Of a stretch of 42,083 nucleotides of DNA, positions 8,594-18,086 are shown piece after piece. Under the pieces are notes generated by a model. The model saw only the letters and a program-made list of their open reading frames with translations. It was not told the origin of the DNA and ran no database searches. This DNA is from Azonexus sp. (GTDB taxonomy: Bacteria; Pseudomonadota; Gammaproteobacteria; Burkholderiales; Rhodocyclaceae). The stretch's first letter is position 1; each line of letters begins with the position of its first letter. The translations under genes were made by a program, and so were the position numbers. The stretch covers positions 1 to 42,083 of the forward strand of contig JAISPT010000045.1 of the NCBI GenBank assembly GCA_031274715.1. The letters are read 5' to 3'.

Positions 8594-10897
8594 TCAAAAA
8601 GTAGTACCCAACTGGAACTGGAACAACTCGGTCTTGTCCCCTGTTTTCTTGTTGAGCGGTACGCCAAAGCTGAACTTGAGCGGACCGATCGGTGAAATCC
8701 ACGCGGCCGATAGACCTGTCGAATAACGAAGGTCGCCCAGGTCGAGCTTCTGATCCTTGCCGTCCTGGTCCTTGCCATAGACCTGACCGGCATCGAAGAA
8801 CCAGCCCAGGCGGACAGTCCGCTCCATCCCCGGCAAGGACCACAGCAGTTCGGCATTGGCCACGACCCGGCGGGTACCGCCCAGACGTTCGTTGTCGCTC
8901 GAATAGTCGACTGGACCGAGGCTGGAAGCCTTGTAGCCACGTACCGAATTGACGCCACCGGCATAGAAGTTCTTGTAGAACGGCATTTCGTCAGTATTGC
9001 CGTATGCGTTGGCATAACCCAGTTCGCCGTTCAGCATCAGGGTGAAGCGCTGGCTCAGCGGGAAGAAATGCTGCAACTGATAGGTCGCACGATAATACTG
9101 CAGATCGCCACCCGGCAGCGCAACCTCGATCCCCGCCCTCTGGTAGGTGCCCTTGGTCGGGAAGAAGAAGCTGTCCTTGCCGTCGCTGGTCCAGCTCAGG
9201 GTCAGCGGCAGGGTCAGGTTACTGTCCGATTTGGATCCGGGGTAGCCGACGAAATCACGGTAACGTTTCGGGCTGCTACTATCGACCGAGATGGACGTCG
9301 AATCGATGCCGAGGCCGATCCCGATCGACTCCTTCTCGCCGATCGGGAAACCGAAACGGATAGCGCCGCCGGTGGAAGCCGACTTGTAGTAGGCCAGTTC
9401 CGTGCTGCTGGTGTCGACCGTGCGGTGATAGACATCGAAGCCTTGGCTGACGCCGTCGATGGTGAAATAGGGATTGGTGTAGGACAGCACATAGGTCCGC
9501 TGCGACTTGGCTGAGTTGACCTGGATTCCCACATTGTTGCCGCTACCCATGAAATTGTCTTGGGTAATGGCGCCGGAGAGGATCAGCTTGTCGGTACTGG
9601 AGGTGCCGAGGCCGAGCATCAGGTTGCCGGTCGGCTTCTCGGTGACGTTCAGGTTGACGTCGACCTGGTCGGCTGTGCCGGGCACCGCCGGCGTCTCGAC
9701 CGCCACATCGGTGAAATAACCGAGCCGGTCGATGCGTTCCTTGGATGTGGTGATGCGCTCCGCATCGTACCAACCGCCTTCCATCTGGCGGACCTCGCGG
9801 CGAACCACCTCATCGCGGGTCTTGGTGTTGCCGGTGACGTTGATGCGCCGGACATAGACCCGCTTGCCGGCATCGACAAAAATAGTGAACGCCACCTGAC
9901 GCTTGTCCTTGTCGACCTCGGGCACCGCGTTGACGTTGGCGAAGGCATAGCCCTCCTTGCCGAGACGTTCGCCGATCGCCTTGGTGGAATTGTTCAACTG
10001 CTCGCGCGAGAAAATGTCGCCTGGCCTGACCGTCACCAGCTTTTTCAGCTCTTCCTCGGGCACCGAGAAATCACCGGCCAGCTTGACCGACGACACCTGA
10101 TAACGCTCGCCTTCGTTGATGTTGAGAGTGATGAACACATCCTGCTTGTTGGGCGAAATGGAAACCTGCGTCGATTCGACGGCGAACTCCAGAAAACCCT
10201 GGTTCATGTAGAAGGATTTCAGCTTTTCCAAGTCGGCCGCCAGTTTCTGGCGGGAATACTGGTCGTTCTTGGTGTACCAAGTGATCCAGCCCGGCGTTGT
10301 CAGCTCGAACAGGCCGAGCAGCGTCTTCTCGGTGAAGGCGTTGTTGCCGACGATGTTGATCTGCTTGATCTTGGCCGCTTCGCCTTCGTCGATGTTGAAA
10401 TTGATGCCGACCCGGTTGCGTTCCAGTGGTGTCACCGTGGTGGTGATGTTCGCCGCATACTTGCCGCGCGACAGGTATTGTCGCTTGAGTTCCTGCTCGG
10501 CCTTGTCGAGCAGCGCCCGATCGAAGATGCGCCCTTCGCCGATGCCGGTTTCCTTGAGCGCCTTGATGATGGCGTCCTTCTCGAACTCCTTCATGCCGAC
10601 GAAGTCGATCCGGGCAATCGCCGGCCGCTCCTGGACGACGACGACCATCACATCGTTTTCCACCTCAATGCGGACGTCCTTGAAGAAGCCGGTGGCGAAC
10701 AAGGCCTTGATCGACTGGGCCGACTTTTCCTCCGTCAGCATGTCACCGACCTTGACTGGCAGGTAACTGAAAACCGTGCCGGCTTCCGTACGCTGTATGC
10801 CTTCGACGCGGATATCTTTGACGGCGAAAGGTTCAAATGCCCATGCCGGAACGGCAAACAGGCTGGCAACCAAGGCGGACAGCAGGGATCGATTCAT
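8594..10897 (-). CDS. bamA: Outer membrane protein assembly factor BamA
   Basis: The central subunit of the beta-barrel assembly machine in the outer membrane. The 767 residues comprise a signal peptide (MNRSLLSALVASLFAVPAWA), five POTRA domains (about 22-420; the first begins FEPFAVKDIRVEGIQRTEAG) and a 16-strand C-terminal barrel. The conserved loop-6 motif appears as VRGYKASSLGP, and the protein ends in Phe (QLGTTF), the usual barrel signal. The ATG at 10897 is 3 nt after the rseP stop. The rseP-bamA-skp-lpxD order is the classical envelope-biogenesis arrangement. Confidence 0.98.
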   Translation of the reverse strand: MNRSLLSALVASLFAVPAWAFEPFAVKDIRVEGIQRTEAGTVFSYLPVKVGDMLTEEKSAQSIKALFATGFFKDVRIEVENDVMVVVVQERPAIARIDFVGMKEFEKDAIIKALKETGIGEGRIFDRALLDKAEQELKRQYLSRGKYAANITTTVTPLERNRVGINFNIDEGEAAKIKQINIVGNNAFTEKTLLGLFELTTPGWITWYTKNDQYSRQKLAADLEKLKSFYMNQGFLEFAVESTQVSISPNKQDVFITLNINEGERYQVSSVKLAGDFSVPEEELKKLVTVRPGDIFSREQLNNSTKAIGERLGKEGYAFANVNAVPEVDKDKRQVAFTIFVDAGKRVYVRRINVTGNTKTRDEVVRREVRQMEGGWYDAERITTSKERIDRLGYFTDVAVETPAVPGTADQVDVNLNVTEKPTGNLMLGLGTSSTDKLILSGAITQDNFMGSGNNVGIQVNSAKSQRTYVLSYTNPYFTIDGVSQGFDVYHRTVDTSSTELAYYKSASTGGAIRFGFPIGEKESIGIGLGIDSTSISVDSSSPKRYRDFVGYPGSKSDSNLTLPLTLSWTSDGKDSFFFPTKGTYQRAGIEVALPGGDLQYYRATYQLQHFFPLSQRFTLMLNGELGYANAYGNTDEMPFYKNFYAGGVNSVRGYKASSLGPVDYSSDNERLGGTRRVVANAELLWSLPGMERTVRLGWFFDAGQVYGKDQDGKDQKLDLGDLRYSTGLSAAWISPIGPLKFSFGVPLNKKTGDKTELFQFQLGTTF

Positions 10898-10900
10898 TAT

Positions 10901-12268
10901 TCAGCCCGAGAACAGGCGGTTCAAATCATTAAAAAAAGCGAAAGCCATCAGGGCGAACAACAGGGAAATCCCGATCTGCTGGGCAATCCCCATAGCGCGC
11001 TCGGAGAGCGGCTTGCGCCTGACGACTTCGAGCGCATGATACATCAAATGCCCGCCATCCAGCACCGGAATGGGCAGCAGGTTGAGGACGCCGAGACTGA
11101 TGCTGACCAAAGCCATGAACTTGACATAGTAATCGAGGCCGAGCTTGGCCGACTGCCCGGCATAGTCGGCGATGGTCACCGGCCCGGAGAGATTTTTCCA
11201 CGATACTTCGCCGGTCAGCATGCGTCCCAGCATGACCAGGCTGAATACCGATTTATCCCAGGTTTCACCGAATGCCTTGCGCCCGGCTTCGACAAAACCG
11301 TAGCGGACAAAGCTGCGGACCTCGCGCTGCGCCCCTTCGCCGTCTGCCACCGCCACACCGATTCTCCCTACCCGCAGGCCGCGCTCGGTCACGGTCTCCG
11401 GAATGACCTCGACGGCCATAGTCCGGCCGTCGCGCACGAATTCGACACGTACCGGCCGATCGGCCGCTTCGCGGATATGCAGAACCAACTCATGCCACAG
11501 GGCGATCGGCCGACCATCGAGCGCCAGCACATGATCGCCCGGCAACAGGCCGGCCCGGGCCGCCGGCCCGTCCTCCACCATTCGCCCGATGACCGCCGGT
11601 AGTTGCGGGCGGAAAAAGACAACGCCCAGGCGCTCCAGGGCATCCCCTTCCCAGCCCTGTTCTCCGGCGGCGGCGAGGTACAGGCGCCGCACCGCGATTT
11701 CGCCCCGTTCGTTGACGATCTCTAGGTCGGCACTCGCATGGTTAACGGCAGTTCGCAGCAACAGCCAGCGCAGATCGTTCCAGGTCGCCACCGGCTGTCC
11801 GTCAACACTGCGCACCTGTTCGCCGTTGACGATGGCCGCCAAGGCCGCCGGCGTGCCGTTTGGCGGCGTCCCGAGAATCGGCAGCAATTCGTTGCTGCCA
11901 TGCATGAAGACGCCCCAGTAGAGGATGATGGCCAGCAGGAAATTGGCGGCCGGCCCAGCGGCGACGATCAGGCTGCGCCGCCCGACCGACTGGCGGTTGA
12001 AGGCCCGATGAGCTTCTTCCGGCGCCACATCACCTTCGCGCTCGTCGAGCATCTTGACGTAGCCACCGAGCGGAAAGACGCTGATCGCCCATTCGGTGCC
12101 ATCGCGTCCCAGTTGCTTGCGCCAGATCGTCCGGCCAAAGCCGATGGAGAAGCGCAGCACCTTGACGCCGCATAGGCGCGCCACAACGTAATGGCCATAT
12201 TCATGGACCACAATCAGGACACCGAGGACCACCGCGAAGGCGGCCAGATAGAACGGCAACTCGCTCAC
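10901..12268 (-). CDS. rseP: RIP metalloprotease RseP
   Basis: This inner-membrane site-2 protease cleaves the anti-sigma factor RseA in the sigma-E envelope stress response and clears remnant signal peptides. It has 455 residues. The zinc site HEYGH is at residues 22-26 in the first membrane helix. Two PDZ domains occupy the periplasmic part (about 115-310; GPAARAGLLPGDHVLALDG), and the third metal ligand is in NLLPIPVLDGGHL near the C-terminus. The GTG at 12268 is chosen because it gives a GTGA overlap with the dxr stop and begins SELPFYLAAF; the 12 open codons upstream belong to dxr. Confidence 0.96.
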   Translation of the reverse strand: MSELPFYLAAFAVVLGVLIVVHEYGHYVVARLCGVKVLRFSIGFGRTIWRKQLGRDGTEWAISVFPLGGYVKMLDEREGDVAPEEAHRAFNRQSVGRRSLIVAAGPAANFLLAIILYWGVFMHGSNELLPILGTPPNGTPAALAAIVNGEQVRSVDGQPVATWNDLRWLLLRTAVNHASADLEIVNERGEIAVRRLYLAAAGEQGWEGDALERLGVVFFRPQLPAVIGRMVEDGPAARAGLLPGDHVLALDGRPIALWHELVLHIREAADRPVRVEFVRDGRTMAVEVIPETVTERGLRVGRIGVAVADGEGAQREVRSFVRYGFVEAGRKAFGETWDKSVFSLVMLGRMLTGEVSWKNLSGPVTIADYAGQSAKLGLDYYVKFMALVSISLGVLNLLPIPVLDGGHLMYHALEVVRRKPLSERAMGIAQQIGISLLFALMAFAFFNDLNRLFSG

Positions 12269-13455
12269 GCGAAACGTCGCTCCCGAATCATCTGCTCGGC
12301 GCAACGGCGAGCTGCTGCATCGGCCGCTAGGACATCGTCGAGGCTGCCTTCGGGACCAGCCGGAACGGCCTGCAACACCGCCTCGTTGAGGCGGGCAACG
12401 CCGAGGAAAGGCAAAGCCCGGTCGAGAAAGGCGGCCACCGCGACTTCGTTGGCGGCATTGAGGATGGCTGGCGCGGTACCGCCTTCGCGCAGCACGTCGT
12501 AAGCCAGTTGCAGACAGCGAAAACGCTCGAGATCGGGCGGCTGGAAATCGAGACGGCCGACCGTGAACAGATCCAGGGCCTCGACACCGGCTTCGATACG
12601 CTCGGGCCAGGCCATGGCATAGGCGATCGGGGTACGCATGTCGGGATTGCCCAACTGCGCCAGCACCGAACCATCATTGTACTGCACGGCCGAGTGCATC
12701 ACGCTCTGCGGATGTACGATTACCTGGATCAATTCCGGCGCCGCATCGAAAATCCAGCGGGCCTCGATGACCTCCAGCCCCTTGTTCATCATCGTCGCCG
12801 AATCGACGGAAATCTTGCGTCCCATGACCCAGTTTGGATGCGCGCAGGCCTGCTCCGGCGTCACCTGCTGCAAATCGGCCAACGCCGTGTTGCGGAACGG
12901 GCCGCCGGAGGCCGTCAGCAGGATGCGGCGGACACCACAGGCCGCCAGCCCGCGCCCGAAATCGGCCGGCAGCGACTGGAAAATGGCGTTGTGCTCGCTG
13001 TCGACCGGCAATAGCGTGGCACCGTACTCGCGCACTGCGTGCATGAATAGCTCGCCGGCCATGACCAGCACTTCCTTATTGGCCAGCATCACCTTCTTGC
13101 CCGCTCGGGCGGCGGCCAGCGTCGGTTCCAGGCCAGCGGCGCCGACGATGGCGGCCATCACGGCATCGACTTCCGGTGCGCCCGACAGCTCAATCAGGGC
13201 CTCGACACCGAAGCGGACCTGCGTCGGCAAACCCGCCGCCCGACAACGTCCGGCCAGATCGGCGGCCAACGCCTGGTCACAGACAACGGCGAAGGCCGGC
13301 CGGAATTCCAGACACTGGGCGAACAATTTGTCGACCTGGCGGTGGGCGCACAGGGCGTAGGCACGATAGCGTTCGGGATGGCGGCGAATGATATCGAGCG
13401 TGCTGGTGCCGATCGAACCGGTCGAACCGAGCACGGTGATGTTCTGCTGACGCAT
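12265..13455 (-). CDS. dxr: 1-deoxy-D-xylulose 5-phosphate reductoisomerase
   Basis: The second enzyme of the MEP isoprenoid pathway: NADPH-dependent rearrangement and reduction of DXP to MEP. It supplies precursors used by the neighbouring uppS. It has 396 residues: NADPH-binding GSTGSIG at 10-16, metal and substrate motifs LLPVDSEHNAIFQSL and SVDSATMMNKGLEVIEA, and IHPQSVMHSAVQYNDGS. The ATG at 13455 shares one base with the cdsA stop (TGATG). The 86 open codons upstream are shadow of cdsA and are excluded. Confidence 0.97.
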   Translation of the reverse strand: MRQQNITVLGSTGSIGTSTLDIIRRHPERYRAYALCAHRQVDKLFAQCLEFRPAFAVVCDQALAADLAGRCRAAGLPTQVRFGVEALIELSGAPEVDAVMAAIVGAAGLEPTLAAARAGKKVMLANKEVLVMAGELFMHAVREYGATLLPVDSEHNAIFQSLPADFGRGLAACGVRRILLTASGGPFRNTALADLQQVTPEQACAHPNWVMGRKISVDSATMMNKGLEVIEARWIFDAAPELIQVIVHPQSVMHSAVQYNDGSVLAQLGNPDMRTPIAYAMAWPERIEAGVEALDLFTVGRLDFQPPDLERFRCLQLAYDVLREGGTAPAILNAANEVAVAAFLDRALPFLGVARLNEAVLQAVPAGPEGSLDDVLAADAAARRCAEQMIRERRFA

Positions 13456-14285
13456 CAGGTATCCCGCAGGAAAAACAGCCACAGTGCGGCGACGACGGGC
13501 AGCGTCGAGGTCAGGCTGTCGATGCGATCGAGCACGCCGCCGTGGCCGGGCAACACGTTGCTGCTGTCCTTGATGCCAGCGTTGCGCTTGAGCAACGACT
13601 CGAACAGATCGCCGACGATACTGACTGCGGTCAACACCAGCAGCACAACGATCCACAACGGTAGAGGCATCAGCGTGGCGAAGAAAAAATGACCAACCAG
13701 CAGCCCGTAGCACAGCACGCCGACCGCGGCACCATAGGCACCTTCCCGCGTTTTGCCCGGACTGATAGCCGGCGCCAGCTTGTTCCTACCGAAGCGGCGA
13801 CCGGCGAAATAGGCAGCAATATCGGCCATCCAGACGATAGCGAAGACGGCGAGCAGGACGCCCGGCCCGAGCGCCCGCAACTGGACCATAGCCAGCCAGG
13901 TCGGTAACAGCACTACGGCCCCGACCAGCAGGCCGACGATGCCGCCGAGCGTCCATTTGCCGCGCAGCCAGAACGGCATGAGCAGGCCCCAGAACAACAC
14001 CGAACACAAATAGAGGACCTGCACCCAAGGCTGGCCCGGAGCGAATCCAGCGGCGCCGATGGCGGCCGGATCGGCTAGGGACAGAGCGGCGCAAACGAGC
14101 GTGGTAAGAACACCGAGAACGATGCGCGCCAGCGCCTTCCAGCCGAGCAGCCCGCCCCACTCCCAGCCGGCAATGCCGATGAACAGGGCGACCAGCAGCG
14201 CCCAGGCGGACTGCGGCAACCAGAACAGGCTGGGCAGCAGCAATGCCATCAGGGCCAACGCCGTGATGACGCGCGTTCTAAGCAT
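13455..14285 (-). CDS. cdsA: Phosphatidate cytidylyltransferase
   Basis: This integral inner-membrane enzyme makes CDP-diacylglycerol from phosphatidate and CTP, the branch point of phospholipid synthesis. The 276-residue protein has about eight hydrophobic segments. Its C-terminal family signature is complete: SLLKRNAGIKDSSNVLPGHG followed by GVLDRIDSL. The ATG at 14285 overlaps the uppS end by 8 bp, and the stop overlaps the dxr start. Confidence 0.97.
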   Translation of the reverse strand: MLRTRVITALALMALLLPSLFWLPQSAWALLVALFIGIAGWEWGGLLGWKALARIVLGVLTTLVCAALSLADPAAIGAAGFAPGQPWVQVLYLCSVLFWGLLMPFWLRGKWTLGGIVGLLVGAVVLLPTWLAMVQLRALGPGVLLAVFAIVWMADIAAYFAGRRFGRNKLAPAISPGKTREGAYGAAVGVLCYGLLVGHFFFATLMPLPLWIVVLLVLTAVSIVGDLFESLLKRNAGIKDSSNVLPGHGGVLDRIDSLTSTLPVVAALWLFFLRDT

Positions 14286-15039
14286 TGGGGGGTTCCGTCA
14301 ACTGCTCGCTGGTCCGGCCGAAACGCCGCTCGCGCTTCTGGAAGGAGGCGATGGCCTTGTCAAACTCGGCGGTCGTGAAATCGGGCCACAGGGTAGGCGT
14401 GAAATAGAGTTCGGTATAGGCCAGTTGCCAGAGCAGGAAATTACTGATCCGCTCTTCGCCGCCGGTACGGATGAACAGATCGGGTTCCGGGGCAAAATGC
14501 ATTGACAGGAAGGGCTCAAGATCGGCCTCGGTCCACGCTCCGAGCCGTTCCGGGGTAGCCTGCGCCAAGCGGTTGGCGGCCTGCATGATGTCCCAACGGC
14601 CGCCGTAGTTGGCGGCGATGGTCAGCGTCAGACGGCTGTTGCCGGCCGTTTTTTCCTCGGCGCGGTGGATCAGTTCCTGCAACTGCGGGCCAAAACGGGG
14701 CAGGTCGCCGACGACGCGCAAACGCACGCCGTTGCGCCCCAGCTTTTCGACCTCCTGCTCCAGGGCTTTGACGAACAGCTGCATCAACAGCGTGACCTCT
14801 TCTTGCGGCCGCCGCCAGTTTTCCGAGGAAAAGGCAAACAGCGTCAGGAAGCCGATGCCACGCTCGAGACAAGTACGAACCATCTCGCGCACCAGTTCGA
14901 CGCCCTTGACGTGACCGGCGACGCGCGGCAGCAGGCGTTTCTTGGCCCAGCGTCCGTTGCCGTCCATGATTACGGCGACGTGACACGGCACGGCGACCGC
15001 CTCGGGCACCTGTCGCGTCGAACTGGAGAAAATCGCCAT
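14278..15039 (-). CDS. uppS: Undecaprenyl pyrophosphate synthase
   Basis: This cis-prenyltransferase adds isopentenyl units to farnesyl diphosphate to give the C55 carrier used for peptidoglycan, O-antigen and Ara4N transfer (arnC in this window). It has 253 residues. Catalytic Asp26 lies in CHVAVIMDGNGRWAKKR, and the second signature is DLFIRTGGEERISNFLLWQ. The ATG at 15039 follows frr by a 28-nt gap, the longest between frr and lpxB apart from the skp-lpxD element. Confidence 0.97.
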   Translation of the reverse strand: MAIFSSSTRQVPEAVAVPCHVAVIMDGNGRWAKKRLLPRVAGHVKGVELVREMVRTCLERGIGFLTLFAFSSENWRRPQEEVTLLMQLFVKALEQEVEKLGRNGVRLRVVGDLPRFGPQLQELIHRAEEKTAGNSRLTLTIAANYGGRWDIMQAANRLAQATPERLGAWTEADLEPFLSMHFAPEPDLFIRTGGEERISNFLLWQLAYTELYFTPTLWPDFTTAEFDKAIASFQKRERRFGRTSEQLTEPPNA

Positions 15040-15067
15040 ACCGCCGGAGATCAGCTGCGGACGGCGA

Positions 15068-15625
15068 TCAGACCTGCATCAGCTCGGCCTCTTTGTGGGC
15101 GAGCATCTTGTCGACTTCGGCGATGTACTTGTCGGTCAGCTTCTGCATGTCGTCCTGGGCGCGGCGCTCGTCGTCCTCGGGAATTTCGCCCTTCTTCAGC
15201 GCATCCTTAAGGTGGGTGATGGCATCGCGGCGCAGGTTGCGGATCGCCACTTTGGCGCCCTCGCCTTCGTTCTTGACGACCTTGGTCATCTCGCGCCGAC
15301 GCTCCTCGGTCAGGGCCGGCATCGGCACGCGAATCAACTCGCCCTGGGTGGCCGGATTGAGGCCGAGGTCAGAGTCGCGGATGGCCTTTTCGACCTTGGC
15401 GACCATGTTCTTTTCCCAAGGCTGGACACCCAGCGTGCGGGCATCGACCAGGGTGATGTTGGCGACCTGATTCACCGGCATCATGGAGCCGTAGTAATCG
15501 ACCTGGACATGGTCGAGCAAGCCGATATGGGCACGGCCGGTACGAATCTTCAAGAGGTCGCTCTTTAGCGCCTCCAGGGATTTCTGCATCTTGTGTTCGG
15601 CGTTCTTCCTGATTTCGGCAATCAT
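15068..15625 (-). CDS. frr: Ribosome recycling factor
   Basis: Splits the post-termination ribosome together with EF-G. The 185-residue length is exact for the family. It shows the N-terminal IRKNAEHKMQKSLEALK helix, the RTGRAHIGLLDHVQVDYYG signature and the C-terminal three-helix bundle (KLTDKYIAEVDKML). The ATG at 15625 is 12 nt after the pyrH stop. The rpsB-tsf-pyrH-frr order is nearly universal in proteobacteria. Confidence 0.98.
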   Translation of the reverse strand: MIAEIRKNAEHKMQKSLEALKSDLLKIRTGRAHIGLLDHVQVDYYGSMMPVNQVANITLVDARTLGVQPWEKNMVAKVEKAIRDSDLGLNPATQGELIRVPMPALTEERRREMTKVVKNEGEGAKVAIRNLRRDAITHLKDALKKGEIPEDDERRAQDDMQKLTDKYIAEVDKMLAHKEAELMQV

Positions 15626-15637
15626 CCGTCGTCTCCC

Positions 15638-16354
15638 TCAGCAATAGACCAGCGTGCCTTCGTTTTCGCCGCAGACCACGCGTTTGAGCGCGCCGGCTTT
15701 GAAGATCGAGAACACGTTGATCGGCAGTTTCTGGTCGCGGCACAGCGCGAAGGCGGTCGCATCCATGACCGCCAGATTTTTTGCAATTGCTTCGTTGAAG
15801 CTGATCTTGTCGAAGCGGGTGGCGGCCGGGTCCTTCTTCGGATCGGCCGTGTAGATACCGTCGACCTTGGTCGCTTTGAGCACGATTTCGGCGCCGATTT
15901 CCGAGCCGCGCAAGGCTGCAGCGGTATCGGTGGTAAAGAAAGGGTTGCCGGTGCCGGCGCCAAAGATCACGATCTTGCCTTCTTCGAGATAGCGGATCGC
16001 CTTGCCGCGGATGTACGGCTCGACGACCTGCTCGATATTCAGGGCCGATTGCACGCGGGCATTCAGGCCACACTGACGCATCGCGTCGGACAGCGCCATG
16101 GCGTTCATCACCGTGGCCAGCATACCCATGTAATCCGCAGTGGCGCGATCCATCCCGGTGGCCGTGCCGGCCATGCCACGGAAGATGTTGCCACCACCGA
16201 TCACGGCGCCGATTTCCACACCCAAATCGGCAACCGCCTTGATCTCTCGGCAAATCTCCGCGATGGTCTGCGGGTTGATGCCGTAGGCGTCGCTGCCCAT
16301 CAGGGCCTCGCCGGAGAGCTTCAGGAGAATGCGCTTGTATTTGGGTGCGGTCAT
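15638..16354 (-). CDS. pyrH: Uridylate kinase
   Basis: Phosphorylates UMP to UDP in pyrimidine nucleotide synthesis; a hexameric amino-acid-kinase-fold enzyme. It has 238 residues. The nucleotide-binding start YKRILLKLSGEALMG, the IGGGNIFRG loop and GTGNPFFTTDTAAALR are visible. The ATG at 16354 is 18 nt downstream of tsf. Confidence 0.97.
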   Translation of the reverse strand: MTAPKYKRILLKLSGEALMGSDAYGINPQTIAEICREIKAVADLGVEIGAVIGGGNIFRGMAGTATGMDRATADYMGMLATVMNAMALSDAMRQCGLNARVQSALNIEQVVEPYIRGKAIRYLEEGKIVIFGAGTGNPFFTTDTAAALRGSEIGAEIVLKATKVDGIYTADPKKDPAATRFDKISFNEAIAKNLAVMDATAFALCRDQKLPINVFSIFKAGALKRVVCGENEGTLVYC

Positions 16355-16372
16355 CGGCTTTTTCCTTGCAGA

Positions 16373-17272
16373 TTACTTCTTGGCAGCGGCTGCAGCGGCC
16401 TGGGCGGCAACTTCGGCGGCGAAGTCGTCGACCTTCTTTTCGATGCCCTCGCCGACGACGAACAGCGTGAAGCCGGCGACGGAAGCACCCTTTTCCTTCA
16501 GCAACTGTTCGATAGTCTGCTTGCCGTCGGCGGCCTTGACGAAGACTTGGCCAAGCAGCGTAACTTCCTTCAGGTATTTCTGCACGGTCCCTTCGGCGAT
16601 TTTTTCCAGCATCGCTTCCGGCTTGCCGGATTCGCGGGCTTTCTCAACAGCGACGCGGCGCTCGGTGTCGAGCAGTTCGGCCGACACACCGGACGCGTCC
16701 AGCGCCTTCGGCTTGGAGGCGGCGATGTGCATCGCCAGATCCTTGCCCAGTTGCTCGTCACCGCCGACCAGGTCGACGACGACACCGACCTTGGCGCCGC
16801 CGTGAATGTAGGAAACCAACTTGCCCTTGGCGGCAAAGCGGACGAAACGGCGGATCGACATGTTCTCGCCGATCTTGCCGACCAATGCGGTGCGGGTCGA
16901 TTCGACGGTGCCCTCGCCCATCGGCAGCGCCGACAGCGCGGCAACGTCGGCCGGATTTTTGTCGGCAACCAGCTTGGCGCAGCCATTGGTCAGCGCGATG
17001 AAATCATCGTTCTTGGCGACGAAATCGGTTTCCGAGTTGACTTCGATGATCGCGCCGCTCTTGCCGTCGGCGGCAAGGCTGACTGCGACGATACCTTCGG
17101 CCGCGATACGGGAAGCGGCCTTCGAGGCCTTGTTGCCCAGTTTAACGCGGAGGATTTCCTCAGCCTTGGCCATATCCCCGTCGGCCTCGGTCAGGGCCTT
17201 CTTGCATTCCATCATCGGCGCATCGGTTTTGCCGCGCAGTTCGGCCACCATGCTTGCGGTAATTGCCGCCAT
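16373..17272 (-). CDS. tsf: Elongation factor Ts
   Basis: Guanine nucleotide exchange factor for EF-Tu. The 299 residues comprise an N-terminal UBA-like domain (ELRGKTDAPMMECKKAL), the EF-Tu-contacting TDFVAKNDDF (82-91) and a C-terminal dimerisation module ending in an Ala-rich tail. It has an AGGAG ribosome site before the ATG at 17272. The 57-nt gap from rpsB contains a strong hairpin that may set the rpsB:tsf ratio. Confidence 0.97.
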   Translation of the reverse strand: MAAITASMVAELRGKTDAPMMECKKALTEADGDMAKAEEILRVKLGNKASKAASRIAAEGIVAVSLAADGKSGAIIEVNSETDFVAKNDDFIALTNGCAKLVADKNPADVAALSALPMGEGTVESTRTALVGKIGENMSIRRFVRFAAKGKLVSYIHGGAKVGVVVDLVGGDEQLGKDLAMHIAASKPKALDASGVSAELLDTERRVAVEKARESGKPEAMLEKIAEGTVQKYLKEVTLLGQVFVKAADGKQTIEQLLKEKGASVAGFTLFVVGEGIEKKVDDFAAEVAAQAAAAAAKK

Positions 17273-17297
17273 ATTTATTCTCCTGAGCTTATGAAAC

Positions 17298-17321
17298 CGG
17301 CGGAGCCTGCCGGCTCCGCCG
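17298..17321 (-). terminator. rpsB-tsf intercistronic hairpin (attenuator or processing signal)
   Basis: A perfect 10-bp GC-rich stem (CGGCGGAGCC/GGCTCCGCCG) with a 4-nt loop starts nine bases after the rpsB stop. It is not followed by a U-run on the transcribed strand, so it is unlikely to terminate fully. A partial attenuator or mRNA-stabilising or processing hairpin between rpsB and tsf is the more likely role, by analogy with the attenuated rpsB-tsf junction of E. coli. Confidence 0.6.
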
Positions 17322-17329
17322 TCACCACT

Positions 17330-18076
17330 TTACTGTGCAGACTCTTCCTGAACTTCGACGAACTCGTCATCGCCAGCCGCGACGATTTCCTGGACGACAT
17401 GGCTGCGACCTTCGAGGATGGCGTCGGCCACGCCGCGGGCGTACAACTGGATGGCGCGGGAAGAGTCATCGTTACCCGGGATGACGTAGGACACGCCGTC
17501 CGGGGAGTGGTTGGTATCGACCACACCGACGACCGGGATACCGAGCTTTTCGGCTTCGGTGATGGAGATCTTGTGGTAGCCGACGTCAATGACGAAGATG
17601 GCGTCCGGCAGGCCGGCCATGTCCTTGATGCCGCCGATGGATTTCTGCAGCTTCTCCAGCTCGCGACGGAAGGTCAGCGCCTCCTTCTTCGACATCTTTT
17701 CCAGTTCGCCAGCTTCGACAGCCAGTTCCATCTCCTTCAGGCGCTTGATCGAGGTCTTGACCGTCTTGAAGTTGGTCAGCATGCCGCCCAGCCAGCGCTG
17801 GTCGACGTACGGGGCGCCGGCGCGACGCGCTTCCTCGGCGATGATTTCACGGGCCTGGCGCTTGGTACCGACAAACAGGACGTTGCCGCGGTTGCTAGCC
17901 AGCTTCTTCACGAAAGACATGGCTTCGTTGTACTTGGCCAGGGTCTTTTCGAGGTTAACGATGTGAATTTTGTTGCGGGCGCCAAAGATGTACGGGGCCA
18001 TCTTGGGCGACCAAAAACGGGTCTGGTGGCCGAAATGAACACCAGCCTCCAGCATTTCGCGCATGGTAACGGACAT
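17330..18076 (-). CDS. rpsB: 30S ribosomal protein S2
   Basis: A component of the small ribosomal subunit needed for S1 binding. The 248 residues begin SVTMREMLEAGVHFGHQTRF and contain the S2 signatures KMAPYIFGARNKIHIVNLEK and FVIDVGYHKISITEAEKLGIP. The acidic C-terminus ends EVQEESAQ. The ATG at 18076 has an AAGGAG site eight to nine bases upstream; the 23 open codons farther upstream are leader sequence. It is the first gene of the minus-strand superoperon. Its usual divergent neighbour map is about 11 kb away, displaced by the arn block. Confidence 0.98.
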   Translation of the reverse strand: MSVTMREMLEAGVHFGHQTRFWSPKMAPYIFGARNKIHIVNLEKTLAKYNEAMSFVKKLASNRGNVLFVGTKRQAREIIAEEARRAGAPYVDQRWLGGMLTNFKTVKTSIKRLKEMELAVEAGELEKMSKKEALTFRRELEKLQKSIGGIKDMAGLPDAIFVIDVGYHKISITEAEKLGIPVVGVVDTNHSPDGVSYVIPGNDDSSRAIQLYARGVADAILEGRSHVVQEIVAAGDDEFVEVQEESAQ

Positions 18077-18086
18077 GTAAAACTCC

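Noticed and set aside
9560..11602. 680-codon plus-strand open frame
   Set aside because: Antisense to bamA and rseP, both clear on the minus strand; its composition and lack of motifs mark it as a shadow.
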